The notes beneath the pieces are model-generated. The model did not search any database. It was not told where the DNA came from and was given only the letters and a program-made list of their open reading frames with translations. Of a stretch of 64,000 nt of DNA, positions 12,670 to 25,182 are shown one piece after another; position 1 is the first letter of the stretch, and each line of letters starts with the position of its first letter. The position numbers and the translations under genes are program-made. The DNA is from Sesamum alatum (Eukaryota; Streptophyta; Magnoliopsida; Lamiales; Pedaliaceae): positions 30,348,479 through 30,412,478 of the forward strand of contig JACGWO010000005.1 of assembly GCA_034509735.1 (NCBI GenBank), written 5' to 3'.

Positions 12670-12849
12670 CAGGGAAAGTGTGTATGTATAGGTGTGAATG
12701 TGGGCGTGAGACGCGGAGAAGTGTACTCCATATATGTTTACATTCGCATCACATGCGTATAACATCAGACCAGTGGAAATGACAAGAATGACCTTCTCTC
12801 TAATCAAACTATTTTCTTTTCTATTCTTTTCTTATTTTCTTTATACTAG

Positions 12850-13053
12850 TAATTTATGGATCATTATATTTGAGGTTAAAGGTATTTTTAGTCCTGTAAT
12901 ATAAGTTAATTGGCGTTTTCGTCTTTTAATTTTTTAGGATAGTATTTTGGTCTTATATTTTTTTTTGTAATTTTCGCAATTTAAGTCCTTTAAAGCGCGA
13001 AAGCATATTTATTGTATTCACGCAGGGACGACGTGCCACAACGACTAATTATA
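12850..13053 (+). repeat. Half-MITE and Helitron-like 3' end
   Basis: At 12870-12985 there is one arm of the 'GTCCTGTAATATAAGTTAATTGG' dispersed family (compare 18300). At about 13020-13053 the plus strand reads a hairpin-like GCAGGGACGACGTGCC followed by ACAACGACTAA before T, resembling a Helitron 3' terminus. The matching 5' end could not be placed. Confidence 0.4.
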
Positions 13054-13124
13054 AATATGAGCGAAATATAAACTAATACATCACATCAAAAGAAAAAAAG
13101 AAAATTAACTAATTTATTAATTAA

Positions 13125-13550
13125 GGGGAATTACATCTACCTCCCCTGAGGTTTGACATAATTACAAATACCCCCTCGTTGTTTGAAAAATTACAAATAC
13201 CCCTCTTAGGTTTGTAATTTTTAACCAAAGGTTGAAAATTGATCATTTTGCCCTTAAATTTTTTATTAAAATTGTAGAAAAATCACTCGAGGTAAATTGC
13301 ATTATTCCTCCTCTGTGTAAAAAATTTAAGAAACCTCTCTCTACGCATTGTAGTCCAAAAAATTTTAAGAATTAAATAAAAAATAATTCAGTGCATAAGG
13401 GCATTTTCGTCAGTTTACCCATAAAAATAGATAGTAATGGGTTATTTGTTAGACAGTTGCAAACCTCAGGGGGGTATTTGTAATTTCTCAAACAATGAAG
13501 GGGTATTTGTAATTATGCCAAACCTCAGGGGATGTAGATGTAATTTACCC
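13125..13550. mobile_element. MITE, Mutator-type, family 1 copy 2
   Basis: Inverted-repeat element of about 426 bp with ends reading GGGGAATTACATCTACC and its counterpart AGGGTAAATTACATC. It is flanked by TATTAATTAA at 13115-13124 and 13551-13560 (9-10 bp). It sits inside the 12.8-14.5 kb stretch that is present in copy A but missing from the copy B flank. Confidence 0.85.
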
Positions 13551-13688
13551 TATTAATTAATATAAAATTTGAAAGTTAAATACGTTAGTTATATTATCAG
13601 TTGAAGAACATTCTTGGCTTTACAGAAAAGTGGTGTAGCGGTGTCATTAACCGGCGTTTATGAGTTTGGAGAGTCTTTTCTTTTTATA

Positions 13689-13938
13689 CTAGCCGTCGTG
13701 GCACATCGTCCCTGCATGCATAGAAAATAATATTGCATGCTTTAAAGTTATTGTAAATAAATATATATATATATATATATATATAAATCAATACATTACA
13801 TTTCAAAAAAAAAAAGAAAGCAAAGAAAAAAAAACTAACTTTAGCGGCATTATCGGCATAACCAAAACATTGATTTCGCGGTGTCATAAACCATCATTTG
13901 TGAGTGAGAAAGATCTTTTTTTTATATATTAGTATAGA
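13689..13938 (-). mobile_element. Mini-Helitron (minus strand)
   Basis: On the minus strand it begins TCTATACTAATATATAAA after a host A (13939) and ends GCAGGGACGATGTGCC, ACGACGG, CTAG before a host T (13688). Terminal hairpin and A/T target are as expected for Helitrons. A related 5' half ('GGTTAATGACACCGCTAC') lies directly beside it at 13620-13688. An (AT)n tract lies at 13760-13786. Confidence 0.65.
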
Positions 13939-16380
13939 TTACTATAAATTTAAAATAAAATATTTGATAAAATTTTATTGTTCAATATGATACATAAAAT
14001 AATACTTAATATTAAATTTATGGGAAAATGGTTTAAAAAAGGAGGAATGAAAATTTTAAAAAGATAACTATTAAAGATATTGAAAAATTAGTAAATAAAT
14101 TAAATATAAAAAAGACAGATCAAAGATGGGAGAGGCACCAAACAGGTGCTCTTCCTTAATATATACTACTAATTTGTGACACACCCTATATGTATACAAC
14201 TTTTCTATAATATTATTTAAAGTAAAATAATTATAAAATTTTATTATTTAATAAAGTATATGCAAAATAATAAGTTAATATTAAATTTATAAAAAAAGTG
14301 GTGACAAAAAACATGAATGAAATTAAGAAAAAATAACTATTAAAAGATAATGGAGGAGTGAAAAGTTAAATATGAAAATATAAATTAAATATAAAAAGAA
14401 AGACCAAAAAAGAAAGAGACACCAAAAAAGTAATTTTCCTTAATATATAGTATAGATTTTCTCTAAATAACACAATTTGATTTCATATACCAATAAATTC
14501 AGGTCAAATAATACATTTAAAAAATAGAAAAGTAATATTACAAAAATAAATTATACACCCATGCATATTTATAAAACTTGAATTTATAGTCCCCTAATTG
14601 TGGGATTTTAATCTTATCATATGGGTAAAACCTTATTTATAAGAAGAAATATTCTTTTATTCTCGTCAAATAATTCTGTCTGTTACTAATTTTGTAGCCC
14701 ACTATCTCAGGTGGCATATGATATTCCATATTCCTTGTAAAAATTTAATTTCACACTATTATTTTTACGGTGTACAACAATCATCCAGTGATGTGATATT
14801 GCATTACGCTATTTTTATTTTACAGATTTTTCTAAATATTGAACAATAGTAAGAGAAATAAATTTGAAAAGTAAACGCTTTTTTCTTTGTGTAAATTTCA
14901 TGTCATTTATAAAATTATAAATACACTACTCTATTCAATATTAAATATACAAACATCTATCAAGGGTTTACGTATAATTTTATAAAAATCGAATACATTG
15001 CATTCGAACGTAACCTCAAATATAATTTTTACCCTTTGTTTTTTGTAATAATTGTTTTCTTTTGTTACTTTTGTTTTTAGTAAATAATTGTTTGGAGAAA
15101 ACATGTGTTTGATACGTCAAATGTGTCATACTCATCCTGATCTTGACATTTCTCCGCATCACGCGTCCCACGTGTCCCAATCCCACATTATCAGGAAATG
15201 GGAATTGATGTGGTGGACAAATAATGGGCATTCACATTTATAGTCCTTGTTAATCATAATTGCAATATCAGTCCCCTATTTTCATTTCAATTTTTAACCT
15301 CACATTTTACAATATTTTATTTTGACCTCAAATCTTCTTAAAATTTTCATTATTAGTCCAAGAATATAAACAAATTTAGTCAAGAAAATAAAATTTTACT
15401 TGACTGTTAGAAACTAACAACGCAACCCACATACTCTTCTTGTGGTCATTAGTTGGTGACCTTCTGGGAGGAAAATTTACCATATGACCCTCGCACGAGT
15501 GCAGTAAAAATCAAATGAATAATTACAACAGTAACAAAAAAAAAATTTTAAGCTCGAAATCAATTGTTAATACTCATCATGATCAAAATGTCTCCAACTC
15601 TATGTCTTTCAACTGTTTTACGTAGAAAGATCTGAGTCAATTCGGAGAGATTTTCGAGAGCATTAGAAGATGATAGCGTCAGAATTTCTTTGAGCATTGT
15701 GACCACGACTGATTTGGCTTTTAACTGTATGCCCATAAGGATTATAGAGTGATTTTTCTTCTTAAAATTACCAACTAAAAACTACGTAAAGATCACATGG
15801 GTTGTGCCGTTAGTTCCTAACTTTAAAGTGAAAAAAAAGGAAAAAGAAATGACTATGTTTGCTAGGCTTTTCGGACTAACAATACAAATTTTATTGAGAT
15901 CTAGGGATAAAAAATATAATGGTACAAAGTATGAGGTCAAAATTGAAATACTTCAATCTTATTGGACCAGTATTGCCATTTCACAACCTCCATTACTCGG
16001 TCGAGTCCCCACAAAAGAGAATATTACAAGGATCCACCTAATGGATGTAGCAATAATGGATGTTCAGAAAACATGTTGGAATTAGAAATTCATGAAATAT
16101 AATAAAAAAAAATACAAATAAATAATCAATTGTAGAAGTCAACAATGCAAGGAGGAATGGTTCAAGATGATGGAACTATATATATAATGCCAAAATTTAA
16201 ATATATTTAATTGCCAGCAATGCAAATGGTAAAGTTGAGATCTCACAATTAAAAAATTACGGGGGAGTTTGAATAATATGTGTTTTAATCTATTTTTATA
16301 ATAATTTCTTTTTTTTTTTATTTATTTGATATATTTAATTAATTTTAATAGTTGAATGTATTATAAATTACCTAATGGAT
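13939..16380. other. Paralogous flank, no gene seen
   Basis: AT-rich spacer. Further Helitron-like 5' ends on the minus strand are suggested near 14160 and 14455. From 14461 onward the sequence aligns in pieces with 29480-31600 and then 40670 onward of the copy B flank, for example 'CATCCAGTGATGTGATATT' at 14782 and 30482. Short open frames at 15016-15231 (-) and 15804-16085 (+) carry no recognisable domain. Confidence 0.5.
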
Positions 16381-16394
16381 AATAAGAAGAATTA

Positions 16395-16920
16395 AAGAAA
16401 GGATACTCACCTCCTTCCCTTGAGATTTGATGTAATTATACATAAATTCCCTGTAGTTTGGAGAACTACATCTACTAGCACTTAAGATTTGTTTTCGTTT
16501 AATTAATAGATCCATTCGTTAATAAAGATTCACAAAATTTGTCGATATTAGCAAATAAAAAATTTGTCGATATATATTTACTCTCGATTGACTTATTATT
16601 GACTTATTGCAAGCCAAACTATAATTTTATGACCAATTTACCTTATAAGGGTGAAAATATACCTCCTTATATGCATTAGCGTGTGAAGATATATAATGAT
16701 CGTTTGATCATAAAATAATTTATTTGGCCTGTAATAAGACAACAATAAGTTAATCGGAGGTAAACATGTATTTTTATTCAAGTTTTTTGCTAATATAAAC
16801 AAATTTGGTGAATTTTGATTAACGGATGAATCCATTTGTTAGACAGAGACAAATTTTAGTGGTGTTAATTTCTAAAATCTCAAGAGATTTTTACGTATAA
16901 TTAGATTAAATATCAAAAGA
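16395..16920. repeat. Inverted-repeat MITE, family 2
   Basis: Imperfect inverted repeat about 525 bp long: the 16500-16560 arm (AATAGATCCATTCG, TTTGTCGATATTAGC) is mirrored at 16785-16845. The same family recurs at 63330-63708, where the right end is cut by a Helitron. It is non-coding; a clear target duplication was not identified. Confidence 0.6.
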
Positions 16921-17224
16921 TGGGTTAATAGTCTCTTAAAAAAATAAAATATTTGTGAGCAACACTTTCCCACATGCCCAATTCAGTGAGAACATGCGTC
17001 CAAAATGTAGACTATATAAAAAAAAATGATGGTATTATATGTCGCCGACGGAAAAAATACCCGAAATAATAAATTTTAGACCGTTTCCAAAAGTAATCAA
17101 CTATTTTTTATTTTAAAAAAAATTAATTTTCGATTCTTTTTTTAAAAATACAACGATATTATTAAAATAATCAACAGACTATTACAATATTTAATGTGCA
17201 CCATTACAACAATATTTTTAAAAT

Positions 17225-17365
17225 TACCAACAACAATTTTAAAATAGACAAAGAAACAATATACACATACTATTATGTAAGTAGACTCCACACTTACATT
17301 GTAAGTTCGAACTCACAGTCTTTTGATTGTTAGACCTCAATCTCATTAATGTTAGCACATTATAT
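17225..17365 (-). repeat. Possible tRNA-derived SINE (minus strand)
   Basis: The minus strand reads 'GAGATTGAGGTCTAAC' then 'GAGTTCGAACTTACAATG', a pol III B-box-like segment. It matches the plus-strand sequence at 41090-41135. The A box is weak and the tail is not defined. Confidence 0.35.
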
Positions 17366-17369
17366 ATGT

Positions 17370-18289
17370 AAAAAAAAAAAGAGAGATAATAAATGTGAAA
17401 AGACGGGAGTATTTAATGACCAATACATTGTATACTACTAATTTTTTAAAAAGAAAATAATAAAAGAAAAGAGATAATAAAAATTCTTATGATTTGGCTC
17501 CCATTGGAGGATAATCAATAATAATAAATTTCTTATACTAATTTAATAACTTTTTTTGTTATAAATTTCAAATTCTTAATATCATTTTAATATAAATATA
17601 TAATTTATTACATTATTCGATACATTTCTGAATTGATAAATTCGGACAATTGCAATTTGTCATCAACTAAAAGAAACAAATTAATAGATTGTTTGGATCT
17701 GTGATCTGTCCATCCATAAAACATGATGAAAATCCAGAGACATAAAAACGTGAGGCATGCAAATGGAGGGGAATATCAAATTACTAAAATATTATATATA
17801 TATATATATATTAAATCACAGGAATTGTTTATAAAATTATCACTATGACAATTTTGTTATAACATAATATAGTGATTATAATTATTTTTCATCATTAGGT
17901 TGTCACCATATGTTTGTCATTAATTATCTTTAGTGATAATTTTATGTGCATTTTTTTGTTATTAATTCTTGTTAATAAAAACCTTTTCAAAATAATAATT
18001 ACTGTTACTGTTAAATCCATTAAATTCATTATTGTGCCAAAATAATTTTTTTGTTATTAAATGTCTATAGTGACAAAAAATTGTAACTTGATTTTTGTTG
18101 TCACTAATCTTACATTTTAGATAGGAATTAGTCATTTAAAATCCTTATTCTAAATTACAGTTAGTTCACATTAATCCACACTATGGATTATTATGCATGA
18201 CAAAATTAATATCAAATAATGTATTCTCTTGTATAACTCAAGGTACAAATAAGATCATAAAAAATAGCAACATTTAGTATCAGTTGATA
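17370..18289. other. AT-rich spacer with hairpin repeat
   Basis: No gene is seen. 17820-18130 has an inverted character built from ACTATGACAA and GTTATTAA modules, as in short CACTA-like or foldback elements. An (AT)n run is at 17793-17810. Confidence 0.4.
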
Positions 18290-18299
18290 GTGTGTGGTG

Positions 18300-18730
18300 G
18301 GCATAAATGCATTCTTGTTCCTATAATTTAGGTTATTTGACGTTTTCGTTTTTTAACTTTTTAGGATAACAATTTGGTCTTATATCTTATTATTTTTTGT
18401 GATTTTAGTTTTTTTCTCGCCGGAAAAATGCATGTGTCTCTCACTTGACATTTTAAAATTGGGGTTTTTGTTCCTATTGACCCAATTTTGTCAGTATTTT
18501 TGTCCTTTAACTTTCTAGAGTAGCATTTTCTCCCTACATCTTTTTAATTTTTGTAATTTAGTCCCTTTTTTGCCGGAGTTTACCCTTCTGGCTGTTGGAG
18601 GTGAACCCGACGAACAAAATGACTGAAATCACAAAAATTAAAAGATGTAGGACTAAAATACCACCCTAAAAAGTTAAAGGATGTAAATGCCAAATGACCA
18701 AATTTACGGGACTAAAAATGCATTTAATCC
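18300..18730. mobile_element. MITE, Mutator-type, family 3 copy 1
   Basis: Inverted-repeat element of 431 bp with ends GGCATAAATGCATTC and GGATTAAATGCATTTT. It is flanked by GTGTGTGGTG (18290-18299) and GTGTGTGATG (18731-18740), a 10-bp duplication with one mismatch. Other copies are at 24012 and 45385. Confidence 0.75.
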
Positions 18731-18740
18731 GTGTGTGATG

Positions 18741-21267
18741 CAAGCACACGTCTTATATTAATTGTAAACGAGCCGATGAACTTAACTGGTCTATGAGTCA
18801 CGAGGCTTCATATTTCTAGCGAGTCACCCCTTTTGAACAAAACTGTGAGGATCATACAAATGCATTAATTACGCCAGATCACTTGGCACCATATGTGGAA
18901 CGAGGTCATGTGTCCATCCCAAACCTCTGTCCGAGGCTAATGATGTAGGTACACACGCATTTTTGAATTAGTTGTAGACAATGAACTTAAGCGACTTATA
19001 ATCTAAAACTTCATTTCTCTATCAATACGCTTTTTTAAGACAAAATCGTCAAACTCATACAAATCCAATATGGATAATAGCTCAAGCAATGGGATACCAA
19101 TCATACAGGACGCCACATCAATGTTAATGGCATACATGATAAATCAGATTAAGTACTGCTACAAATAAAATCAATTTGAATTTTCTATTGTAAAATAATA
19201 TTACATCTACTTGTACTTAAATCAATACTTACACGTTATGGTTATGTGTATAAAATATTTTCAAAAATTATAAACAATATAATTTCCTTGCATAATGTAT
19301 ACATATGTGTATATATTAAATAAAAATATAGTATTTAACATTATTTTATAACATAAGATCTTATCTGCTCAAAGTGCATGGTTGTCTCTTTGCTGGCATC
19401 CCAAAGAGGCTCTTTATAGGGGGTGAATTGTCAAAAATTTCTATGAATAAATATTGACATTATTATCAATTATTGGATTACTGTACCCATCATGTGATGA
19501 GTTGAGAAAATTAAGAGTTCCTGAAAATAGTACATATTGGATAAATAAACAAATCAATAAGAAACAAACAAAAAAAACGTGCAAATAGTATTTTATTTAA
19601 ATTAAAATTTCAATTTCTGTAGTATTATTAATTACTTATTTCTAATATATATATATATATGTGTTATAATTTCCTTCAAATTTATTTTTTCCCCTCAAAC
19701 TAGTTATATTTTCCCCCTAAAATTTTGCCTAGTTGGAAAATGCATCAATTTTCAATCTAACCAAATAAACTTAAAGGCCTCGTGCTGAGCACGCAGGATT
19801 CACCATTAAATTACAAATGAAAAAGTGAAATAAGATCAAAACTGTGATTTTTTATAAGTTATAAGATTAAAAGTGCTAATTTCATAATGATGTGACTAAA
19901 AATGAAGAGGGTCTACCTTATAGAACCAAAAATATAATTTCTCCTATATATTAATTGAAATAAGAAAAATAAATAAAATTTAAAAATAGAAAATTGAGTG
20001 CAGGAAAAAGTCGCTTTCTCAAGTACGAATTTTTAAGCAAAAAATAAGGGTGACAAGATTCTTAGATTCATTGAATTAACCTGGACATATATATATGAAC
20101 CATTCTTAGATTCATTGAACCTATATATATATATATATTATGAAATCGTTTTCCACCCGTCGCATAAGATGGACGGTTGTCCATGACGCTTTATTATCTC
20201 CAGAAATTTTCTAGTTTGATTTTTTATTCTAAATTATATATTTTTTTAATTAACATATACACGTCATATATATATATATATAATATTTTTTAATTAAAAT
20301 AAATAGTATATTTTTTATACACATAACTTAAGTTATTTGGCGTTTTCATTCTTTAACTTCCTACAATTGCATTTTGTTCTTGCATCTTTTTAATTTTTAC
20401 GATTTTAGTCAGTTTTTCGTCGGAGTTCACCTGTCTTGCCGGTGGAGGTGACCTTCAGCGAAAACAATGATTGAAATCATGAAATTGGGGGGGCGGGGGG
20501 GGGGGGGGGGGGAATTTAATGCAAAAAGTAGAGATAGTTTGTGTAATGATATTAACGTTTATGGGAAAAGAAGTATAAGTTTTCAAAAAACATAAGTGAC
20601 TTATGTTAATGATGTGTTGATATTTTTTGTGGGTGTATGTGTAATATTCAAAAATACAAGAATGATTATGTAAATATACCAATAGGTCAGGGTGTATAAA
20701 TGTAATTATCCCCAATATTTATGACTATCACATGTATATAACAAATTTATCTGGGATATTATCGTGTGATAACTTGGCAAACATCATCAATTATTGAGTT
20801 TGGGGATAAGTATTCTTCTATGCCTAGAAAATTAATGCAACTAAGATTTTATTTTTTGGCCCATTCTGCTGCCACTCTTATTATTTTTTACATAAAACAA
20901 AGTGTTGGATTCAACTCAGTAATATTTAAGCAAAATACTAACGCGGTCTAATTTAGTTGGCGAAATTGAGAATTTATAATCGAGAAATTGTGGAGTTACC
21001 AATATGTGGGTATTGATTTATTTTAATAATAGTTATTGATCTACTGTAATTATAATTATTGATTAGTTATACATATTCGACATTAATAATGAATTTATAT
21101 TGATTATTAAAAATTGAAATTCATCACAAATAATTATAATCGACTCACTAAAAAAATATTAGACCAATAGCGTAGAGCCGTAGAAAGAGACAAACTGAGA
21201 CATAGGGTTTCATCGGCATGTGCAATAGTTGGGGCCGTTATTAGAAAAGGGGATTGATGACATTACA
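18741..21267. other. AT-rich spacer, end of duplicated block
   Basis: The last clear match to the copy B flank is at 19360-19510 ('GTCTCTTTGCTGGCAT', compare 44168). A half copy of the family 3 MITE lies at 20330-20480, followed by a G-run at 20487-20511. (AT)n tracts are at 20092 and 20268. No coding region is supported; the open frames here come from simple sequence. Confidence 0.45.
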
Positions 21268-21276
21268 ATAATTATG

Positions 21277-22237
21277 GGTTTAAAGCAAATTACCCTTATG
21301 ATATTAAAAATAAATATATTATCTTCCTTCAAATATAAAATAGCAATTTACTACCCCGTAAAAGAAAATTAGAGCAATTGCACCCCTCACGCAAGTTCGT
21401 GCAGTTCATGCGCTTTTTCTTAAACTTTTTTTTTAATTTCTAATTATAAAATTATATTTATACTCTCATTTAATAACCATTAGATCTTATTTGGATCTAA
21501 GTTCCAAATTTAACTAGTAAATCAATGGTGTAGATTTTGTTTAATTTCAATCAACGGTTAAAATTTAAATAAGTATATAAATTTAATTATATATATATAA
21601 TATATAAAAATATAACTATAAAAGTTAAACATGTATTAATATATATATATATACATACAGAGAGAGAGGGCCGACGGCGGGGAGGGAGCGACGACGGAGG
21701 GGGGGGGGAGGGGAGGGGAGGCAGGGACGGGAAAGGGGAGGGGGGAGGAGGTGGCGACGGGAAGGGGAGAGGGGCGCGGAGGGAGGCGGCAACAAGAGAG
21801 GGGAGAGGGGCTGGGATGGCCACGTGGAAAAAGAGAGGGAGGCGACGAGCACGGGGAAGGGGGGAGAGGGGAGGCGACGCCAACGTGAAGGGAGAGGGAG
21901 GGGGAGGAGGGCGGAGGCGGCTGAAAGGGGAGAGGGGGGCTAGTAGGGATGGAGTTTCTTAATTTTTTTATATATTATACATTTATATATATAATATTAC
22001 TTATTTATATTAATTATATATATACAATATATAATCATATATATATATATAAATTAATATTTTACTCTTAAAAATTAATAAAAAATCACAGTATAGGTGC
22101 GTGCATTATACCCACTCTTTTAAGAGATAATTTGCTTTATTTTGCAAAACTCAAGGTGGTCATTTGATATTTTTGTTATCACATGGGGGTAATTTGCACG
22201 TATACCCTATCACAGGAGTAGCATGCATTTTCCCCCT
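21277..22237. mobile_element. Mutator-type element with G/A-rich cargo
   Basis: A 961-bp element flanked by ATAATTATG (21268-21276) and ATAACTATG (22238-22246), 8 of 9 matching. The arms share 'GCAAATTACCC' type sequence. The centre (21661-21950) is almost pure G and A on the plus strand, with a few C, in sharp contrast with the AT-rich surroundings. The Pro/Ser/Arg-rich frames on the minus strand are low complexity and are not called as genes. Confidence 0.6.
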
Positions 22238-22535
22238 ATAACTATGACAAAGTCGATAATTATAAAATATATATGTATTATAATACATATTTATTTAAAA
22301 GAGAATATAGTGCAAAAAACGTGGATCTTAAAAAAAGAGATGTGATCCATCCCTCTTAATTACCTTTTGTTTAGAAAAGAATTATTTATTTATAGAAACC
22401 TGATATATTTTGTATTTTGATTAATTATATAGTATGAACTTCGTGTCATGCATGAAGAGAATTGTTAAAATTATTTTCATAAATCTACATAGAATAAGAA
22501 ACAAAAAGTCTATGTCTTATTAAGTAATATATATT

Positions 22536-22839
22536 CACTAAAAAAAAATTTACCTACACCTTTAACGACGACTTAAAACCGTGGCAAATAACTATTATTT
22601 ACTATGATTAAATTAAAATGATACGAAAATTCAACTTATCCATCATGAAAGTATTTTGTGGTCATGGCTAAGAGTCATATCAAATGTTATCGCTATGGCT
22701 CTAGGATATGACAAATGTTTTAGCCATAATCGTAAAAATTAGGGCCAACAATTGTATGACCATGGTCAATAATTATCTATTATGATTATTTATTTTTAAT
22801 TATGACAATTAATCATGACTAAATATTATATTTCTAGTG
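22536..22839. mobile_element. Mini-CACTA element
   Basis: It begins CACTAAAAAAAAATTTACC and ends ATATTTCTAGTG, with a perfect 3-bp ATT duplication (22533-22535, 22840-22842). Its internal sequence repeats short modules such as 'CATGGTCAATAATTA'. It is non-coding, 304 bp, related to the pair at 42938-43549. Confidence 0.75.
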
Positions 22840-22842
22840 ATT

Positions 22843-23433
22843 CTAGATAAAATCATATACACTAATTAGCGGTAAAATGTAAATTCACCAACAAAAAGCA
22901 AAAAGTATAACGTTAATTTAAATTATGCTTGACCAAAATTTAAAACTAATTAAAGAAAATGTCATAAAATTAGGAAATGAAATCAGAAATTTCTTCATTT
23001 ATTCAGATTATTCCGATATATCAACATTTTTTTAACCTCATCCATGAAATATTGTGAAACTGATCAAATAAGAAAAATTAGTCATATTATTCTGATCAGG
23101 AGCACTAATTTAACTTTAAAATTTTCAGTCTGAAACGAATTTAATTAACTAAACAAAAGAATACATTAGTTTACACAAATTTCAAATAATAATAAACAGA
23201 ATTAGAAAATATGGACAAATTAATTTATGAGGTTAAGTAAAAAGTATTACAAACTTGAAGAGGATCTTTGGAAATGAAATTCTTCTCTCCAAAATTTAAT
23301 ACAGGGTTGGAATCTTGTTCTTGGATGCATAATTTTCTTCGAATTTGTAGAAAAAAAATCAGGGACTATCTTGGAATTTGATAATAAAATATCAAGCCTT
23401 GAGTTGACGTTGAAAAAAATGTAGAACATTCGT
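22843..23433. other. AT-rich spacer
   Basis: Nothing recognisable. The 65-codon frame at 23247-23444 (-) has no domain and biased composition. Confidence 0.5.
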
Positions 23434-23443
23434 AATTGTAGCA

Positions 23444-23787
23444 TGGAAAATTATAACTTACGTCCCATAGCTTATTCTATTTGTAATTTTGGTCTCATTA
23501 TTTTATGACTCATCAAATTTAGTCACACAAGTTCAAAAAAATTACAGTTTACGTCTCATTAACACTTTGAGTTAAATTGTTAACGGGTGGACCGTTAACT
23601 AAAAAAAACAAAGTTAATGGAGCATGTGCTTGGCACGTGCACTTTCCATTAACAATTTAATATAAAATATAAATGGAACGTAATTTACAACTTTTGGACT
23701 TATGGAACTAAATTTGCTAAATTATAAAATAATGAGACCAAAATCACGAATAAGATAAATTATGGGACGTAAATTATAATTTTCCCC
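23444..23787. mobile_element. MITE, Mutator-type, family 4
   Basis: A 344-bp inverted repeat. Ends read GGAAAATTATAACTTACG and its complement, with AATTGTAGCA (23434-23443) and AATTATAGCA (23788-23797) as a 10-bp duplication with one mismatch. A diverged relative lies at about 43750-44125. Confidence 0.7.
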
Positions 23788-24011
23788 AATTATAGCAATT
23801 CATTGTGGCTGAGAATTTCAATTTTGATATGCTACTTGTTTGTCTTTACTTGATGTGTGTATGGTATCGTTTTTTTAAGTTTCCTTTTTATAAGCTTGAG
23901 CGAGGGTCTAGATGACTTAAAGCTCATCTTCTATTGAGTTTCACACCATGAATATGTGTTGACCCAATTAATCAATTCAAAATCAAATAAATAATTTTGT
24001 ACTTTATCTTG

Positions 24012-24465
24012 GAATAATTGCATTTTTGGTTTCATAATTTGGACTATTTGATATTTTTGTCTTTTAACTTTCTAAGGTAGCATTTTGGTCCTATATATTT
24101 TTAAGTTTTGCAATTTCAGTCCTTTTGTTCGCCGGAGTTCAGCTCCACCGGCGAGAAAGGTGAAATCCGACAAAAAAAAAACTAAAATCGCGAAAATTAA
24201 AAAGATGCAGGACCAAAATGCTATTCTTGAAAGTTAAAGGAGAAAATTGCTGATAGAAATGGGTCAATAGAAACAAAAGTCCCAATTTTAAAATGTCACG
24301 TGAGATACACATGTATATTTCCGGTAAGAAGGGTTAACTCCAGCGAAAAAAAGGACTAAAATCACGAAAATTAAAAAGATATAGGATCAAAATGCTAGCC
24401 TAAAAAGTTAAAGGACGAAAATATCAAATAACCTAAATTACGGGAGCAAAAATACATTTAAGCCC
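24012..24465. mobile_element. MITE, Mutator-type, family 3 copy 2
   Basis: 454 bp, flanked by TTTATCTTG (24003-24011) and TTTATCTTA (24466-24474), 8 of 9 matching. Terminal repeat and internal 'TCGCCGGAGTT' motif match the copies at 18300 and 45385. Confidence 0.7.
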
Positions 24466-24474
24466 TTTATCTTA

Positions 24475-25180
24475 GACCAATCCGTCTACAAAAAATTACA
24501 TAGCCATATAGGGCTTATTATGGAGTCATTAACCTTGAAAATTAATGAAGTCCAAAGTTGGTATGGGCATAAAGTTGAGATCTAATTATTAGTCAATTTA
24601 TTTAAAATTTTAATTGATAATTTATTTCGAAAATTTTAATGTCAACATGAGTCGAGGAACCCAATTATCATATTAGCTTACAATCGATTTTTCCACTCAA
24701 TTTTAGTTCAGAGAATCAGAAACATTCGAAAAAGGAAAAATGGAGAATTCCCACTTCGTCATGAACACTTTGGACAGTGTCACCCCATCACTGGCAAGTT
24801 TCTTGGACGAAAAGAAGTGGGGTACATGCACGCAACGCTAATCTGTTTCTAGGGTGTAACCACCTACAGAAAAATTTGGTGTTGTCCATGTAAATTTATA
24901 CTCATATAAACTGTGAATCGTTAAGTAAATATGTAATAATAATATTATATATAATCGAACAACAAATAGCTTATGCACGTACAAATTCATTTGGGCAGCA
25001 TCATCAAGCCCAGTGCTACTGTTCTTGCCGAATTAAGACACAACTTACTTCGATAGCTCCTGAGTTTTTTTCCTTAATATCGTCTTTTTCAAAATACCAG
25101 GTACGTCAGTGCAACAAATCATCAAAGAGAGATCATTTATGTATAGAATCACATATACCCTGCCAATAGGGACACTTTTC
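24475..25180. other. Spacer without assigned gene
   Basis: A 33-codon frame begins at 24740 (MENSHFVMNTLDSVTPS). It ends quickly and has no recognised domain. The GC content of 24700-24850 is higher than its surroundings, so a relic exon is possible but unproven. Confidence 0.35.
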
Positions 25181-25182
25181 TT

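Noticed and set aside
12183..12731. Minus-strand 182-codon frame overlapping exon 1
   Set aside because: Alternative frame of the same exon; the other frame matches the Nodulin-like domain and splices correctly.
21587..21883. Proline/arginine-rich protein on the minus strand
   Set aside because: Low-complexity translation of a G/A-rich block inside a Mutator-type element, with overlapping frames of similar quality.
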